The notes: generated by a model not told the origin, from the letters alone. Numbered from the stretch's first letter, positions 1-10,364 are shown. The stretch is 64,000 bases of DNA from Caecitellus pseudoparvulus (GCA_965644315.1 CBFFRQ010000094.1:245443-309442); one strand, 5' to 3'. Numbers and translations: made by a program.

Positions 1-472
1 CACCCTCAGCCCACGCGTGCACATCCACGGTGCGATGCCCTTTCAACGCCAGCAGCTCGCGCACCAAGTCTACATTCCCACTAGCACAGGCAAGTCGGAA
101 GCCAGCTTCCGGTCCTTGCCAGTCCTCCAAATGCACGTCGATGGCTTGCTTCCCGCGCAACGCCAGCAGCTCGCGCACCGCCTCAAGACGACCATGGCTG
201 CAGGCTGCTTTGAACGCCTTGCCGAACGCACCGGTGCCGTCAAGGCCTCGCCCTGCCGTCCCTTTCAGCACCTTGCGCAGCGCGGCCAGGTTGCCTTGCG
301 CACATGCCAAGCTGGCAGTCAACGCGATCTCACCCACGGAAGCCGATCCCGCGTTGCCTGCGGTGCTTTGAAAGATACCCTGCAAGATGGACAGGCCCCC
401 AGAAAGGTCCAATTCCGTGCTCACAACTGTCATTTGGCCGGACCCATCGAAAGAAAAGACTCGTGCGCTCAT
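1..472 (-). CDS. Ankyrin-repeat protein, N-terminal part (runs off left edge)
   Basis: An open frame on the minus strand runs from an ATG at 472-470 to the left edge (157 codons) with no stop. About 50 N-terminal residues show no recognised motif (starting MSARVFSFDGSGQM). Ankyrin-like repeats follow: LACAQGNLAALRKVL, then AFKAACSHGRLEAVRELLAL, then GFRLACASGNVDLVRELLAL. The last two are 38 residues apart and carry the helix-turn-helix pattern A-A-C-x-x-G-x-x-x-x-V-R-x-L-L of ankyrin repeats, with a longer inter-repeat loop (RGKQAIDVHLEDWQGPEAG) than the usual 33-residue unit. Ankyrin repeats are protein-interaction scaffolds, and no catalytic domain is visible in this part. No intron is needed. 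The phosphodiesterase gene ends 465 nt upstream on the same strand, so 473-937 should hold the promoter. The ankyrin call is fairly sure; the start codon is less so, because a 5' intron cannot be excluded. Confidence 0.75.
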   Translation of the reverse strand, partial: MSARVFSFDGSGQMTVVSTELDLSGGLSILQGIFQSTAGNAGSASVGEIALTASLACAQGNLAALRKVLKGTAGRGLDGTGAFGKAFKAACSHGRLEAVRELLALRGKQAIDVHLEDWQGPEAGFRLACASGNVDLVRELLALKGHRTVDVHAWAEG

Positions 473-937
473 GACGTGCAGTGCTCAGTTTCCGCTCCTC
501 GCGTTGCGAGCTCACTCCCTGCGCAGGTGCTGCTCAACGTGTGCGCTGACAGGTGCGGGAAAGGCGAAAACAGCAACTTAGTACTCACAAATAAGACGTG
601 GCGCTGCTTTCACTTGGCTTGACTGGCGGCTTGTGCGGTGCTGGTGGATTGTGCGCCACGCTGCACACTGCGCTCAAAACAGCGCACCTGCGCAGCACCA
701 CCACGCCGCGCCGGTGCCTGCAACGCGAGGGGCGCGAGGGGGGTCGCGGCCTTGGGCGCGGCGGCATGGCGCAGTCAAGCACCACGCCAGCGACACGGTC
801 CAGTGGTGGACAAAACAAAACATCAAAGGTAAATCTAGTGCCTCACGGTGACAGCCTTGAAACGGTTGAATTGCGCAGAGCAGCGGGCTCCTGCGAGGGT
901 GGCACCCTGCTGCCAAACGTCGAAAGACATTTCAGCC
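473..937. other. Intergenic: PDE 3' region and ankyrin-gene promoter
   Basis: This 465-nt stretch holds no convincing coding frame on either strand; the short frames present are low-complexity and lack family signatures. It must contain the 3' UTR of the phosphodiesterase and the 5' region of the ankyrin gene, both on the minus strand. I see no canonical AATAAA on the minus strand. Confidence 0.5.
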
Positions 938-3900
938 TCAGGCTTCCGCCTTGCTCTCTGTAGTGGAGCCATCTTCGCTTTCTGCTTCGGCAGCGGCTTC
1001 TGCGGCAGCCGTGCCGAGCGCCTTGTGGCGGGCGGAGTTGCGTTGCAGCTGCTGCACGCGGGAGTCAATGGCCGGGTACAGGTCAGCCAAGGCACTCCAC
1101 AGGGGCAGCAGGACAAAGTCACAGAAGCCCTGCTGCAGCATGCCCGCACCTCCCGGCTTGTCCAGGGTGTGCATGAAGGGCGTGGGCGGCAGGCCAAGGT
1201 GCGTTTCCATGGCTGCCTGCTGGCCGAATTCCGCAACGACGCAGGCCGACCACTGGTTCGCGACGGGCCAGGGCGTGGCTTGGCCGGAGATGTCGGCACA
1301 GTGCAGCAGGATTTCACACAGGCGCGTGCGCAGGCTGTCGTCGTCTACCACTAGGTCCACCGCCTCGCCTGCGGGTGGTGCGGCAAACGCTGCAGCCTGG
1401 CCGTCCGATGGCGTGGTGGAGGGCGCCGCGGTGCTGTCGCCGCCGCCTGACGCAGTGGGCGATTCGTCCCGCACAACGATGGGCAGGACTGCCTGAGTGC
1501 CAGGTTGGAAGGCGGTGGCGGCACCGGCCTCGTCGTCTGCCGGAGGCGGCAGCGGCACGGCTGGGTGCAGCACTGGCGCTGACAGGGCCTTGATGGCATT
1601 CACCACTTCCACGTGGCGCGACATGTCCGTGGCGAGGATGGAGGACACCATGAGGTCGCGCACGCGGCGCTGCGTGTCTGGCGGCAGGAAGGCGAAAACG
1701 GCAAAGGCGGGTGTGCGCAGGAGTGTGCAGAGGGACGACGAGTGGTGGTTCTCCAGCACGCTGCGGTCGTTGTAACGCAGCGCGAGTGGCGCGTTGGCCT
1801 CCACGAGGAAGGTGTTGGAGACGCCGGGGTGGTCGATGTCGTGCCCCAGTGCAGCCACGAGCAGGGCCAGTGTCTCTTCCGCCGGCAGGGCGGTGTGGGC
1901 GGCAGTCTCGCGCACCAGGCAGTAAGTAGCCTGGGACACGTGCAGGCCGTGAAACGCATTGTGGAACTCGTTCGTGGGGCAGTACGAGCCCAGGGCGGCG
2001 TCGGCGAAGCACAGCACCGTGCCCAGGTCCAGCCCTGGCAGACGCTTGAACAGGTCCAGAGCGCTCAGGAACCGGGCGAAGACTGGCGCGAACAGTTCCC
2101 GCGGAAATGCCCACGGCTCAAAGGCCCAGGAGTCAATGCTGGGCAGCTGCCCCTCCAGGGTCACTTCGATCCAGGCTGCCACCAACTCATGGGGGGGGCG
2201 GCGGGCCACTGGGAACACGGCGTGGCAGCCCGTACTCAGAACACGGCGGGAGCGAGCCTCCAGCGCGTCAGTCGTGAGGGGCGGCATGCCGTGCAGCGTG
2301 GTGGGGTGGGGCGGAGTCGCGTGCACGTCAGCGCCCCCTGCCGCAGGCACACCCCCCGCCGCCGCACCGCCCTTGTGGATGTGCTGCAGCGCCGTCTGCA
2401 GGGTGCTGCCCGCTGACGTGCTGGGCTCCAGGGCGGAGGGGGCGTCTGCCGAGGAGGGGGAGGTGGAGGAGGGCAGGCTGGTGGGGGAGGCGGGAGGGGA
2501 GGACCGCCCCCCCTCTTCGTCCACGTGAAAGGCATGCAGGCCCTCCACATCCAGCGTGGCCAGGGTGGGTGCCTGGGCACCTGCGACGGGGGAGTCCTGC
2601 GTGGACAGGGGGGCTTGGGGGACGAGAAGCCGGGGGCGTCGTCGGGGTGGGCGGGATCGTGCACGACGAGGGGGGGTGGGATGGCCCCCCCCCCGCCACC
2701 CCCCTGGGGCGTGTCGTGGCTGGCTGCTCGCGCGGACGCCAAGTCGTCCGAGACGGGGGTCATGACGTGCACCCCCCCTGCCGAGACCTTGCGGGGGGGG
2801 GGCACCACCACCGTCGGCCCTGCCAGACCTGCCAGGGCCCGCACGCGCCCTGCAAGAAGTGCGCCACCCCCCCCTGCACACCCCTCAGGGGGGGGTGGGC
2901 TGCCTCGCCCCGTCGTCATGGTGTCCACGGTGGTCATGGAGGGCGTGCGGGTGACGTGGCCGCTGCCCCTGGCGCCACTTCCAGCGCTGACGACACTGGT
3001 GCGTGGTGCGGCGGTGGAGGGGGGTGAGGGGGGTCCGTTCCCCGGCGCACCTCCCCCTCCAGAGGAGCTGCCCTCTCCAAAGAAGTCTGCGGTGCCGTCA
3101 CGGGGGGTGGACCACATGGGCCCACCCTCCGCTTCTGAAGCGGGGCTGGTGGCGGGGGCTGGACCCATGGCCGACAAATGCGCCAACATGCCCGCCGCCC
3201 CAGAGCTCGCTGACCGAGGCAGCGACCCCTCTGGCACCAGCGGCGCGACGCTGCCACTGCCGCGGCTGGGGGCTCGGAAGGACTTGGAGGAGGGCAGCGC
3301 CCCCATGCTGGAACGGCGCAGGGCCTTGGCTGCGTGCAGCGGCGTGGCGCCGGGCGGCACCCCCCCCGCCACATTCAGCGCCTCACGGTGCACCGCTGAA
3401 CCGAGGGGGGTGACGGCGCCAGAGGGTGCCGCGGCGCGACTGCCCCCCGGCACCATCCACTGCGTGTAGCTGGCCAGGAAGGACTGCATGGCCAGTTGCC
3501 GCTCATTGGCGCTCATGAGGCCTCGGCGGCCAGAGGGCTCTGCCTGCTCCAGCAGCAGGCTGGGCAGGGCGGCGGCGGCTTCATCTGGGTGCTGGGGGGA
3601 GAGGGCCGGGGACAGGGGGGGGATACTGGGGCGGCTGCGGCGGCGGACACGGCCGCTCTCGGCACTGCCGCTGCCTGACAGCGCGGACAGCGTGCGGTGC
3701 AGGGTGGAGGGGCGCGCTGAGGGGCTGAGTGCGGCGCCCTCCCGGTCTGGCCCAAAGGCGCGCGCGAACAACAGCATCTCCATGCTGTGCCGTGCCAGCG
3801 CCCCCACCATCTCCGCACAGCAGGCCTCCAGCACTGCCGCGTCGTCTGCGGAGAAATCGACAAAGGGACTGGAGTCGGACAGCACCCGGGCCATGCTGGG

Positions 3901-6900
3901 GGTGGCGTCAGCGGGGGCAGATGCGACGCGTTTCAACTCGGCAGTGGGCAGAGCAGGGGGGTGCGGGCTGGTGGACCCATCCCCCCCGCTGGCGCTGGCG
4001 CTGCCCACGGGTGACGTGGAGATGGACAGGCCGGGGAAGTGCACCCCACCTGGGGCAGAGCCAGAAGCAGTGGCGGACACGGATCGGGTGATGCCAGTGC
4101 CTGCAGTGGTGGTGGCGGGGGGCGGCACGGGGGGCGTCGCGTGTGCCAGGGCGCTGTGCAGGGACGCAGCCATGTTGGTCAGGGGGGGTGGCGGCTGCTG
4201 GCGTGCAGCACCACCAGCGGCTTCCCGCCCCAGGACGATGGGCTCAGGTCCCCCGGTGGGTCCCAGGGCGGGTGAGGTGGGGGAGGAGGAGGGCGTGGTG
4301 GAGGGCGAGGAGGTGAAGGGCATGGGCCCAGTCATGGAGGCGAGGGTGCGGGGGGTGGGCCCTCCCCCCGCGCCCTCTGGCTCCGCGTCCACGGAGTTGG
4401 ACAGCGTCGCGCGCGGGCCCATGCTGCTGCCGCTGGCGTTGAGTGCGGCCAGGGCGGCGAGGGAGAGGGCTGTGGCGTCACTGTCCCCGCCGCCGCCGCC
4501 TCGTGGGGAGGGTAGCAGCTCAGACACAGTGCGTGAGCGGGGGCGCCCACGGGGGGTGCTGCTGGAGACGGAGGTGGTGGTGCCCCCCCCTTCAGCGCCC
4601 CCCCCCCCACGGGGGGTGATGACGCGCCATCGGGTGGAGGTGCCCCCCTCCTCCCCCCCCCGTGACGGCGGGCTGACAGACCGTGTGCGAGACGCCTTGA
4701 GGCGGGTGGCGGGGGAGGAGAAGGAGGGGGGGGGTGCATCCCCCCCCCCCGCCGCCGCCGCGCGCCGCGCCTTCTCGAACGGCGACAGCTTGTTCAGCGC
4801 CTGCACCACCGCCACGACGCGCCCCGCTGAATCCTTCACCGGCATGCACAGCACAGAGCGGGTGCGGTACCCAGTGCGTTTGTCAGTGCCGGGGTTGAAC
4901 CGGGCGTCGCGGTACGCATCACGCACATTCAGCATGGTGCCTGAGCTGGCCACAGCCCCCGCCAGGCCGACAGTCATGGGGAACCGCCAGCCGTCGATGT
5001 CCCCTCGAGACACCGCCACCCACAGCTCAGAGCGGGCGTGGTCGACGAGGTACAGTGTCACGCGGTCGGCGCCGAGAGCGCGGTACACCGCCGCCATGAT
5101 GCGTTCCAGCAGCTTGTACACGTCGGTCTCCACGCTGGTGGCCTTGACGATGTCCAGCAGTGCCGCCGTCTGCCGCTGGGCCTGGGCGATGTCCTCGAAC
5201 AGCAGTGCCTTCTGCAGGCACACGCCGACGCTGGCGGCGACGCCCTCGGCCACCTCCAGGTCGGAGGGGGTGAAGGGCACGACGGGGGGGGGGCCATCCC
5301 CCCCCAGGATGAGCCAGTCCACGCCCCCTCCTCCCGGGCCGGACGCGGGAGGGGCAGGCAGGTGAGGGGGCGCTCCAGGCGGCAAGGCGCCGGGCGCGCC
5401 CCCCCGCACCATGGGCGCACTGTCCGCACGAGCTGAGATCGTGTAGGGTGTGGGCGAGGGCGGGGACATGCGCCCCCCCCCCTGCCCCGCCAGGGGGGAC
5501 CCCCCCACCCCGGACAGGGACACTGACGTCACCTCCGCTGCCGACCCCAGGTCGCTCCCGTCCTCTGACGTGTAGCTGAATGTGCGCAGGCGCGCTGTGG
5601 CGCCCTGGCGTGAGGGGCTGGCCATGGCACTGCGGTTGGCAGTGCTGGCGGTGATGAGGCGGAGGGAGGGGGAGGGGGGTCAGGGGGGCTGGCGCGGCGA
5701 AGTGGTGGAGGCTGGCGCGGAGGTGGTGGTGACGGAGGGATGGGGGGGGGGTGCCGCCGGGCGCCGGGGGGGGGGCGTGTCCCCACCCCCCCCCCCCCAC
5801 CGTCACGTTGGGCGCGCGGGCAGTGGTGGCGGACAGGGCGTTGGTTAGGGGGGTTGGAGGGGGGGGTCCGCCCCCCCCCCCCATCTTGTTCACCACCTGG
5901 ATCACCGCCACCACCTTGCCCGAGCTGTTCTTCACTGGCACCGCCATGACCGACACAGCGTTCACGCCTGTGGGCAGCTCCAGGGGGGCCCCGGGGGTGG
6001 ACCCCAGTCCCCCCCCCGCCACAGCACTCTTGCGTCGACGGTGGGGGCGGGGTCCGCTGCGCAGGAACTGCTGTGCCGTGGCCGGGCCCAGAGCAGAGGC
6101 AGCCCGCAGGTGGCCGATGCCGGCCGTGTTCCGGCTCATGCTGGCTGCAGAGGAAGAACGCTGCATGGCAGAGAGGCTTGAGACGCGGGGGCGGGGGGGG
6201 GGCAGGGCGCCTGCCTCGGAGTCTTCGTGGGAGGGGGACGAGCCAGGCAGGCCGCCGCCGCCGCCGCCGCCGGGGGTGGGCCCACCGGCGCACTCTGGGC
6301 GCGTGACGTCACACTGGTCCACTGTGAAGTCAAAGTGGGGGTGGGTGTGGGCGTTGCTCACGACCAGCGGCGTGCCCAGGTGGGCCGCCCACCCCACGAT
6401 GCCGTGCTTCAGCGGCAACTTGATGGGCACTGCGACCGGCGCAGCGGAGCCGAGGGGCGAGCGAGGGGGCAGGGGCTGCAGCCAGCACAAGTGCCCAGAC
6501 GTGTGGTCCACCAGGAAGAAGTTCACGGTGGCGGCGTGCAGCAGCCACTGCAGGCGGCGGGACACCTGTGCCGCCAGGGAAGGAACATCAACTTCCGCAG
6601 CCAGCTCCTTGGTCAGTTGCAGCAGCGTCACGTTCACGTGTTGCACCGCCTCCGACTCCAAAACCACGCTCATGGAGTGCATGCGCTGCGAAGGGCGGCG
6701 GCGTGGCGCGTGAGATGGCCAAGTGGCAGGGCGGCGGCGGCGGCGGCACAAGACGCTGCTGGCGACACGTCGGCTGCACCTGCCGACAAGCCCCGCAGCG
6801 CACGGGGAGCTGCCCGGCGCGGCGCAGGGACGGCACCACGCACCATGCGAGCCACAGCAGTGATGGCCTGCAGCAGCTCCTGCTCCTCTGGCGAGAAGGG

Positions 6901-7454
6901 CGCGGCGGCAGCGTCAGCCTTGGGCCGGCAGCGTGACACCTGCAGCGCAGCCACCGGCGCTTGAGAGTTGTTCAGAATGGGCGCAGCCATGACGCTGCCC
7001 ACCGCCGTGGCGGGCGGGATGAGGTATGCGTCCTGGAACGGCTGCTCTTGAGAGACGTCTGTGCGGAGGCGCATGGTTCAATGGTGCGGGGAGGCTCGCT
7101 GCGGGGCGTTTCGCAGCGCGCCGACCCTCACCGCCAACGCGCACAGGCGCATTCCTGCTCCACGCAACCCCCGCGACACTGCTGATGCCCGAGGGGAATC
7201 CCTGCGATGCGTGCCCCGCGGACTGTGGCTGCAACGCCAGGCGCCCGCCAGACTCAGGCGGCGCTTACCGGACCAGCGTGACAGTGCGCCGGCAACAACA
7301 GGCCACCACCGCCCACTGTGAAGACCTCCGCTGCGTCACACTGGATGAGCTGCCGAGTGCATGTGCCCAGGGAGAGGAAGAGGCTGTCCAGCGTGGCCGC
7401 CCCTTCTGTCAGGTGCACCAGCTGAGCGACAGCCGTCGCCATGGACCCTGCCAT
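938..7454 (-). CDS. Three-GAF cyclic-nucleotide phosphodiesterase (class I PDEase), six exons predicted
   Basis: It should hydrolyse cAMP and/or cGMP in the cytosol, gated by N-terminal GAF domains. Exons on the minus strand: 7454-7269, 7228-7132, 7058-6844, 6685-5787, 5644-2665 and 2596-938. Phases match at every join and give about 2,011 residues. GAF-a (~5-160) spans the first three exons. GAF-b (~175-605) and GAF-c (~625-1070) are each split by long Gly/Pro/Ser inserts. The catalytic domain (~1600-1990) has the metal-binding signatures NEFHNAFHGLHV, ALGHDIDHPGVSN and LLHCADISGQ, and the purine-clamp glutamine in LQQGFCDFVLLPLW. A ~75-aa insert lies between the second and third signatures. 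GAF-b and GAF-c keep N, K, F and D of the cyclic-nucleotide NKFDE motif but lack the final Glu; GAF-a lacks NK. Family knowledge: mammalian GAF-PDEs (PDE2/5/6/10/11) have two GAFs. The start at 7454 has A at -3 and G at +4, but the frame stays open to 7685, so the N-terminus may be longer. The joins at 5645-5786 and 2597-2664 are less certain than the first three. Confidence 0.9.
2597..2664 (-). other. Predicted PDE intron 5 (68 nt, phase 0)
   Basis: The GAF-c linker frame and the catalytic-domain frame differ and must be joined near 2,600-2,700. A GTGCAC donor and a CCACGCAG acceptor give matching phase 0 and a length like the other introns. A homopolymer indel in the adjacent C-rich run would do the same. 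Confidence 0.55.
5645..5786 (-). other. Predicted PDE intron 4 (142 nt, phase 2)
   Basis: A frame change is needed somewhere between ~5,880 and ~5,640 to connect the two pieces of GAF-b. A GTGGGG donor and a CGCCAG acceptor preceded by a long pyrimidine tract satisfy the phase. The tract is full of G and C homopolymers, so a sequencing indel is the alternative explanation. Confidence 0.5.
6686..6843 (-). other. PDE intron 3 (158 nt, phase 0)
   Basis: The donor is GTGCGT after an ATG codon and the acceptor is CCCTTCGCAG. It joins the terminal helix of GAF-a to the linker helix of GAF-b (ITAVARM + RMHSMSVVLESEAVQ). Reading through it gives a stop at about 6670. Confidence 0.8.
7059..7131 (-). 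other. PDE intron 2 (73 nt, phase 1)
   Basis: The donor is GTGAGG and the acceptor CCGCACAG. The join makes an Asp codon and the continuous GAF sequence VRVGDVSQEQPFQDAY. An in-frame TGA lies inside the intron just upstream of the acceptor, so removal is required. Confidence 0.85.
7229..7268 (-). other. PDE intron 1 (40 nt, phase 0)
   Basis: The donor is GTAAGC directly after a CCG codon and the acceptor is TTGCAG. Removing it joins the first strands of GAF-a to the core segment GFPSGISSVAGVAWSRNAPV, which restores the usual xxPxGxGxAGxV GAF pattern. Confidence 0.85.
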
Positions 7455-8493
7455 GTTGCTGCTGGCGTTTCGGGCTCGACCAGCCCGGCGGCGTGGCAGC
7501 GCGCTACCCGCGCACCACTCACTGCGCCGCACTCGGGCAGCGATAGCTTGATCAGTCCTTAGCCCAGGCATGGGGTGTGGCGCGGAGAGGGTGATCGGGG
7601 TGAATTTGGCAGGGGCGTCGCACTGCGAGTTGCCGCTGGTGCCTGTTGACGGATTACCAGTTTGGCAGGCAAGTCTTCTAACCACAGACGCGTCGCCGCA
7701 GCCTGGGGAACGGCTGCAGGGGGCTGGCCTACTTCTGTGCCTGTGCCGTGTCTGTCTGCAGCCTGGACACTGTGCAAGGCTCAGTGTCGCTGATCATGTG
7801 CTACTTGGTTTGCCAATTTCCGCAAGGATCATGAGCACTCGGCTTGGTTCTGCAAGACCAAGGCAAGTAAGCTGCGCAAACTGTCTCCAAACAACCCATT
7901 CTGTACAGGTTTGCCCTGCACATCGACCCCTCATGCCCGCTCCGTGAGTGTGTGAGGCAGAGATGCGTCGCTCAACCCCCAGCGCACCTCGGGCACAGGC
8001 CCGATAAAGAAGTCGCCACCGCTCCCACAGCAGAGGCGCTGGGACAAAATCTAGTATTTTTGGAACATCCTTGTATGTTGAGTGGGGCATTGGTGCATGA
8101 AAGAGAGAGAAACTGACTCGAGTCTGAGTAAAGTTCAAGAAAAATGGCTTTGCGGAAATTGAAAAAGTGTGCGAGATGAGACATAGCCACAGAGACCCCT
8201 GCGTGGTGAATAACAATTAGCTGTTGAAACTTGCCCATGTCCGACAGCCCGTGGTAAAGCACCCTTTTCTTCCTCTCACAAACAAGGCCTGCTGAAAGGC
8301 AGCACGCTCATTTGATCACTTGGATACGCATTTGTTGTCAATCTGAGCAGAGTGGCAGATCTGCTCAATGACTCCTGTTTCAGCTACCTCGTCGCCCGCC
8401 TGCCCTGCCGCCAAGAGGAGAGTGTGCCAACGAGCAGACACGCAGCTGGGTACTACATGCCTCGAACTGCATCGTGCTTGAGTGAACCCAAGT
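7455..8493. other. Intergenic: PDE 5' region and UDG 3' region
   Basis: This 1,039-nt stretch is markedly less GC-rich than the coding regions on either side. It separates the PDE start from the UDG stop, both on the minus strand. The minus frame of PDE exon 1 is open back to a Met at 7685, so part of it may code. Otherwise I see no gene: the small minus frames at 7794-8262 lack any recognisable motif. Confidence 0.5.
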
Positions 8494-9722
8494 TCAGGGT
8501 GCATTTGAGCCCTCAGCAGCAGCGGCAGCAGCAGCGGTGGTGGGCGTATCGCTTGATGGCTCGGGCTCACCAGCCTCCCCCGGCGCAGGCGACACAGGTC
8601 GAATGGTCCAGTCAATTTCAGGCTCGCTCAGTCCCGCCAGGTGCTCGTTAACCTGCCGGAAGTGGCCGCAGCCGAAGAAGCCTCGAAACGCTGACAGGGG
8701 TGAAGGGTGTGGGCTGCGCAGCACAAGGTGGCGTGACGTGGACACCAGCTTGGCCTTGCTTTGGGCAGGCTTGCCCCACAGCAAGAACGCCACGTCCTTG
8801 CACTGCTTGGACACGTGGCGAATGGCGGCATCTGTGAAGGTCTCCCAGCCTTGCTTGGCGTGGGAATGCGCTGCGCCGGCACGGACGGTGAGCACAGTGT
8901 TCAGAAGCAGCACACCTTGCTGCGCCCAGCAAGTCAAGTCCCCACATCCAGGCGTGTCTGCGTGTGCGGGGGCAGCGGAGGGTGTGGCACTCGGTGACGG
9001 TGTGGCGAGGCAGGCCGGGGCACGCACTGGCCGACCCTGCAGGCAGGGCCGTGGCCGCTTCCTTCACGATGTTGCGGAGGGAGGGGGGCAGGGGCTTGAC
9101 CCCTGCAGGCACAGAAAAGCTCAGGCCGTGGGCTTGCCCGTGGCCGTGGTAGGGGTCTTGCCCCAGCACCACCACTCGCACTCTGTCCAGAGGCGTGTGC
9201 TGGAAGGCTGCAAAGGTGGCCGCTTCTGGGGGGAAGACAGTGCAGGAGGACCGCTGCTTGGCCACAAATGCCATGAGGTCTCGGAAGTACGGCTTGCCGC
9301 ATTCTTCACGGAACAGGGCATGCCAGGACGGGTGCACGGTGGCAGCTGGCGGGCCTGCGGCATTTGAAAGGTCGCCGCTGAGTGAAGGCCGCTCTCCAGC
9401 GCAGCCTAGGCCCACGCACACGTCTCTGCCATATCTGCCTCAAACGCTTCAATACTCAGCGACATCTGCGGCGACGCCTCTGCTCGTCGAGCTGCCTTGG
9501 TGCCTGTGTCTGGAAGGGAGCAGCGTGGCAGGCACTTGTGGCGTGTCTGTCCAGGGCCTGGCCCACGCACCCGTCCCAGCGCCTTGCGCCTCCCCATCTG
9601 AGCCCGAATCGGAGCGCCCCCGCTTCCCTGCGCAGCAGAAACCACCACGTTGCAGTGCTTGGCGTGGGCGCAATCCCAAGCCGGCCCTGCTCACCTTGCC
9701 GTTTGAAGAAGCTGGTGATCAT
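8494..9722 (-). CDS. UNG: Uracil-DNA glycosylase, UNG2-like, five exons
   Basis: It removes uracil from DNA to start base-excision repair. The family-1 motifs are complete: the catalytic water-activating loop [16 protein letters not shown] (~residue 122), the uracil-recognition strand [11 protein letters not shown] (~184), LLWG, and the minor-groove leucine loop [17 protein letters not shown] (~250). Exons on the minus strand: 9722-9695, 9627-9571, 9509-9420, 9354-9028 and 8957-8494. All four introns are phase 1 and the total is exactly 322 codons with the stop. The start was chosen because exon 1 encodes MITSFFKRQ, a PIP-box-like PCNA-binding motif as at the N-terminus of nuclear human UNG2, followed by a basic KRGR patch that could serve nuclear import. 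The protein is slightly longer than human UNG2 (313). After the usual end of the domain (EIDWTI) it has about 40 extra residues rich in Pro, Glu and Ala, with a seven-alanine run. The giant gene lies head-to-head 643 nt away. Confidence 0.93.
8958..9027 (-). other. UDG intron 4 (70 nt, phase 1)
   Basis: The donor is GTGCGT and the acceptor GCACACGCAG. It joins [13 protein letters not shown] to [15 protein letters not shown], as expected from UDG family alignment. The required frame change is exactly accounted for. Confidence 0.9.
9355..9419 (-). other. UDG intron 3 (65 nt, phase 1)
   Basis: The donor is GTGCGT and the acceptor AATGCCGCAG. Without removal the N-terminal frame meets TAG within the intron. 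The join leads into the catalytic domain ([17 protein letters not shown]). Confidence 0.7.
9510..9570 (-). other. UDG intron 2 (61 nt, phase 1)
   Basis: The donor is GTGCGT and the acceptor CTCCCTTCCAG, with a good pyrimidine tract. The join creates a GAC (Asp) codon. Confidence 0.75.
9628..9694 (-). other. UDG intron 1 (67 nt, phase 1)
   Basis: The donor is GTGAGC and the acceptor CTGCGCAG. It joins the PIP-box exon to the basic/acidic segment [13 protein letters not shown]. Confidence 0.8.
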
Positions 9723-10205
9723 GGCGCTTCTCCCCACACCGAACCACAACAGGCAGGCAGGGCCAACGTGCAAGGCATTCGGCGCAAATTGCGGGCTGTG
9801 CATGCTGTGTTTTTTCGCTTCGCTGAGAGCTTTGCGCTTGCGGGCAAGCGGGGTGCTGGGGCCCCCTCAGAGTTGACTGGAGGGGGGCTCCTGCAAGCAC
9901 GGCATTCCACCGCTCCTGATGGCGAGTGACACGCCAGAGACGCCGCGTGGGCTGTGCTGCCCCGCGATCTACGCGCTCCTAGGCCGATCTAGGGGCAGCA
10001 CGCGCCAGAGAATCACCGAAGAGGTGTTTGAATTGCATTGGCCGTCGTGACACGGCCTGCCGGCGCGCTCAAGGGGCACTGGGGCTGGCGTTCCTGTCAC
10101 AGGAGAGATGGCGTGGCGGCCATGTTGCCGGCGGACGGGCAGGGTGTCTTGAGGAACAAGCGCAGGCCCACCCACCACATTTTCAACCTGACCAATCCAG
10201 CCTTC

Positions 10206-10221
10206 GCATCGATTTCGATGC
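10206..10221. promoter_or_regulatory. Perfect inverted repeat gcatcga-tt-tcgatgc
   Basis: The 7-nt arms are exactly complementary around a 2-nt spacer, about 145 nt upstream of the giant gene's ATG. It could be a dimeric transcription-factor site or a hairpin in the 5' UTR; the function is unknown. Confidence 0.4.
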
Positions 10222-10251
10222 TGTTGCAGTGATTTCCTTCCCTTACCTCCC

Positions 10252-10270
10252 TGCTTTGCATTGCAAAGCA
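10252..10270. promoter_or_regulatory. Perfect 9+1+9 palindrome tgctttgca-t-tgcaaagca
   Basis: The arms match exactly, 95 nt upstream of the giant gene's ATG. Its size and position suit a dimeric DNA-binding protein or a short 5'-UTR hairpin. No specific factor can be named from sequence alone. Confidence 0.45.
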
Positions 10271-10364
10271 CGCCTAACAGGACGTTCCCAGGCCAAGTGT
10301 CGCTGTGCGAGCTCAAGCGCACGTGCCGCGCCTTGCCGCGCTCGTCCCATGCTCCCGAGCGACC

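Larger units (their letters stand above)
9723..10364. promoter_or_regulatory. Divergent promoter region between UNG and the giant gene
   Basis: This 642-nt gap separates the start codons of two head-to-head genes and must contain both 5' UTRs and promoters. No conserved coding frame is visible. The side near the giant gene has a pyrimidine-rich stretch (10226-10252) flanked by two perfect palindromes. No clear TATA box was seen. Confidence 0.5.

Noticed and set aside
17-622. Plus-strand frames at the left edge
   Set aside because: The minus strand encodes ankyrin repeats with a fitting start codon; the plus frames are its shadow.
3488-5365. A 625-codon plus-strand frame opposite the phosphodiesterase
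   Set aside because: It lies antisense to the GAF-c exon and linker, is compositionally biased, and has no recognisable domain. The minus strand has clear GAF motifs.
7455-7530. An additional PDE intron with a GTGAGT donor near 7524 upstream of the chosen start
   Set aside because: The donor is a good match, but the phase needed to join into the GAF-a frame puts a TGA a short distance upstream with no start codon between, so I kept the ATG at 7454.
7794-8262. Minus-strand frames of 96 and 140 codons between PDE and UDG
   Set aside because: The sequence is AT-richer, the frames overlap each other in different phases, and neither has a recognisable motif or splice support.
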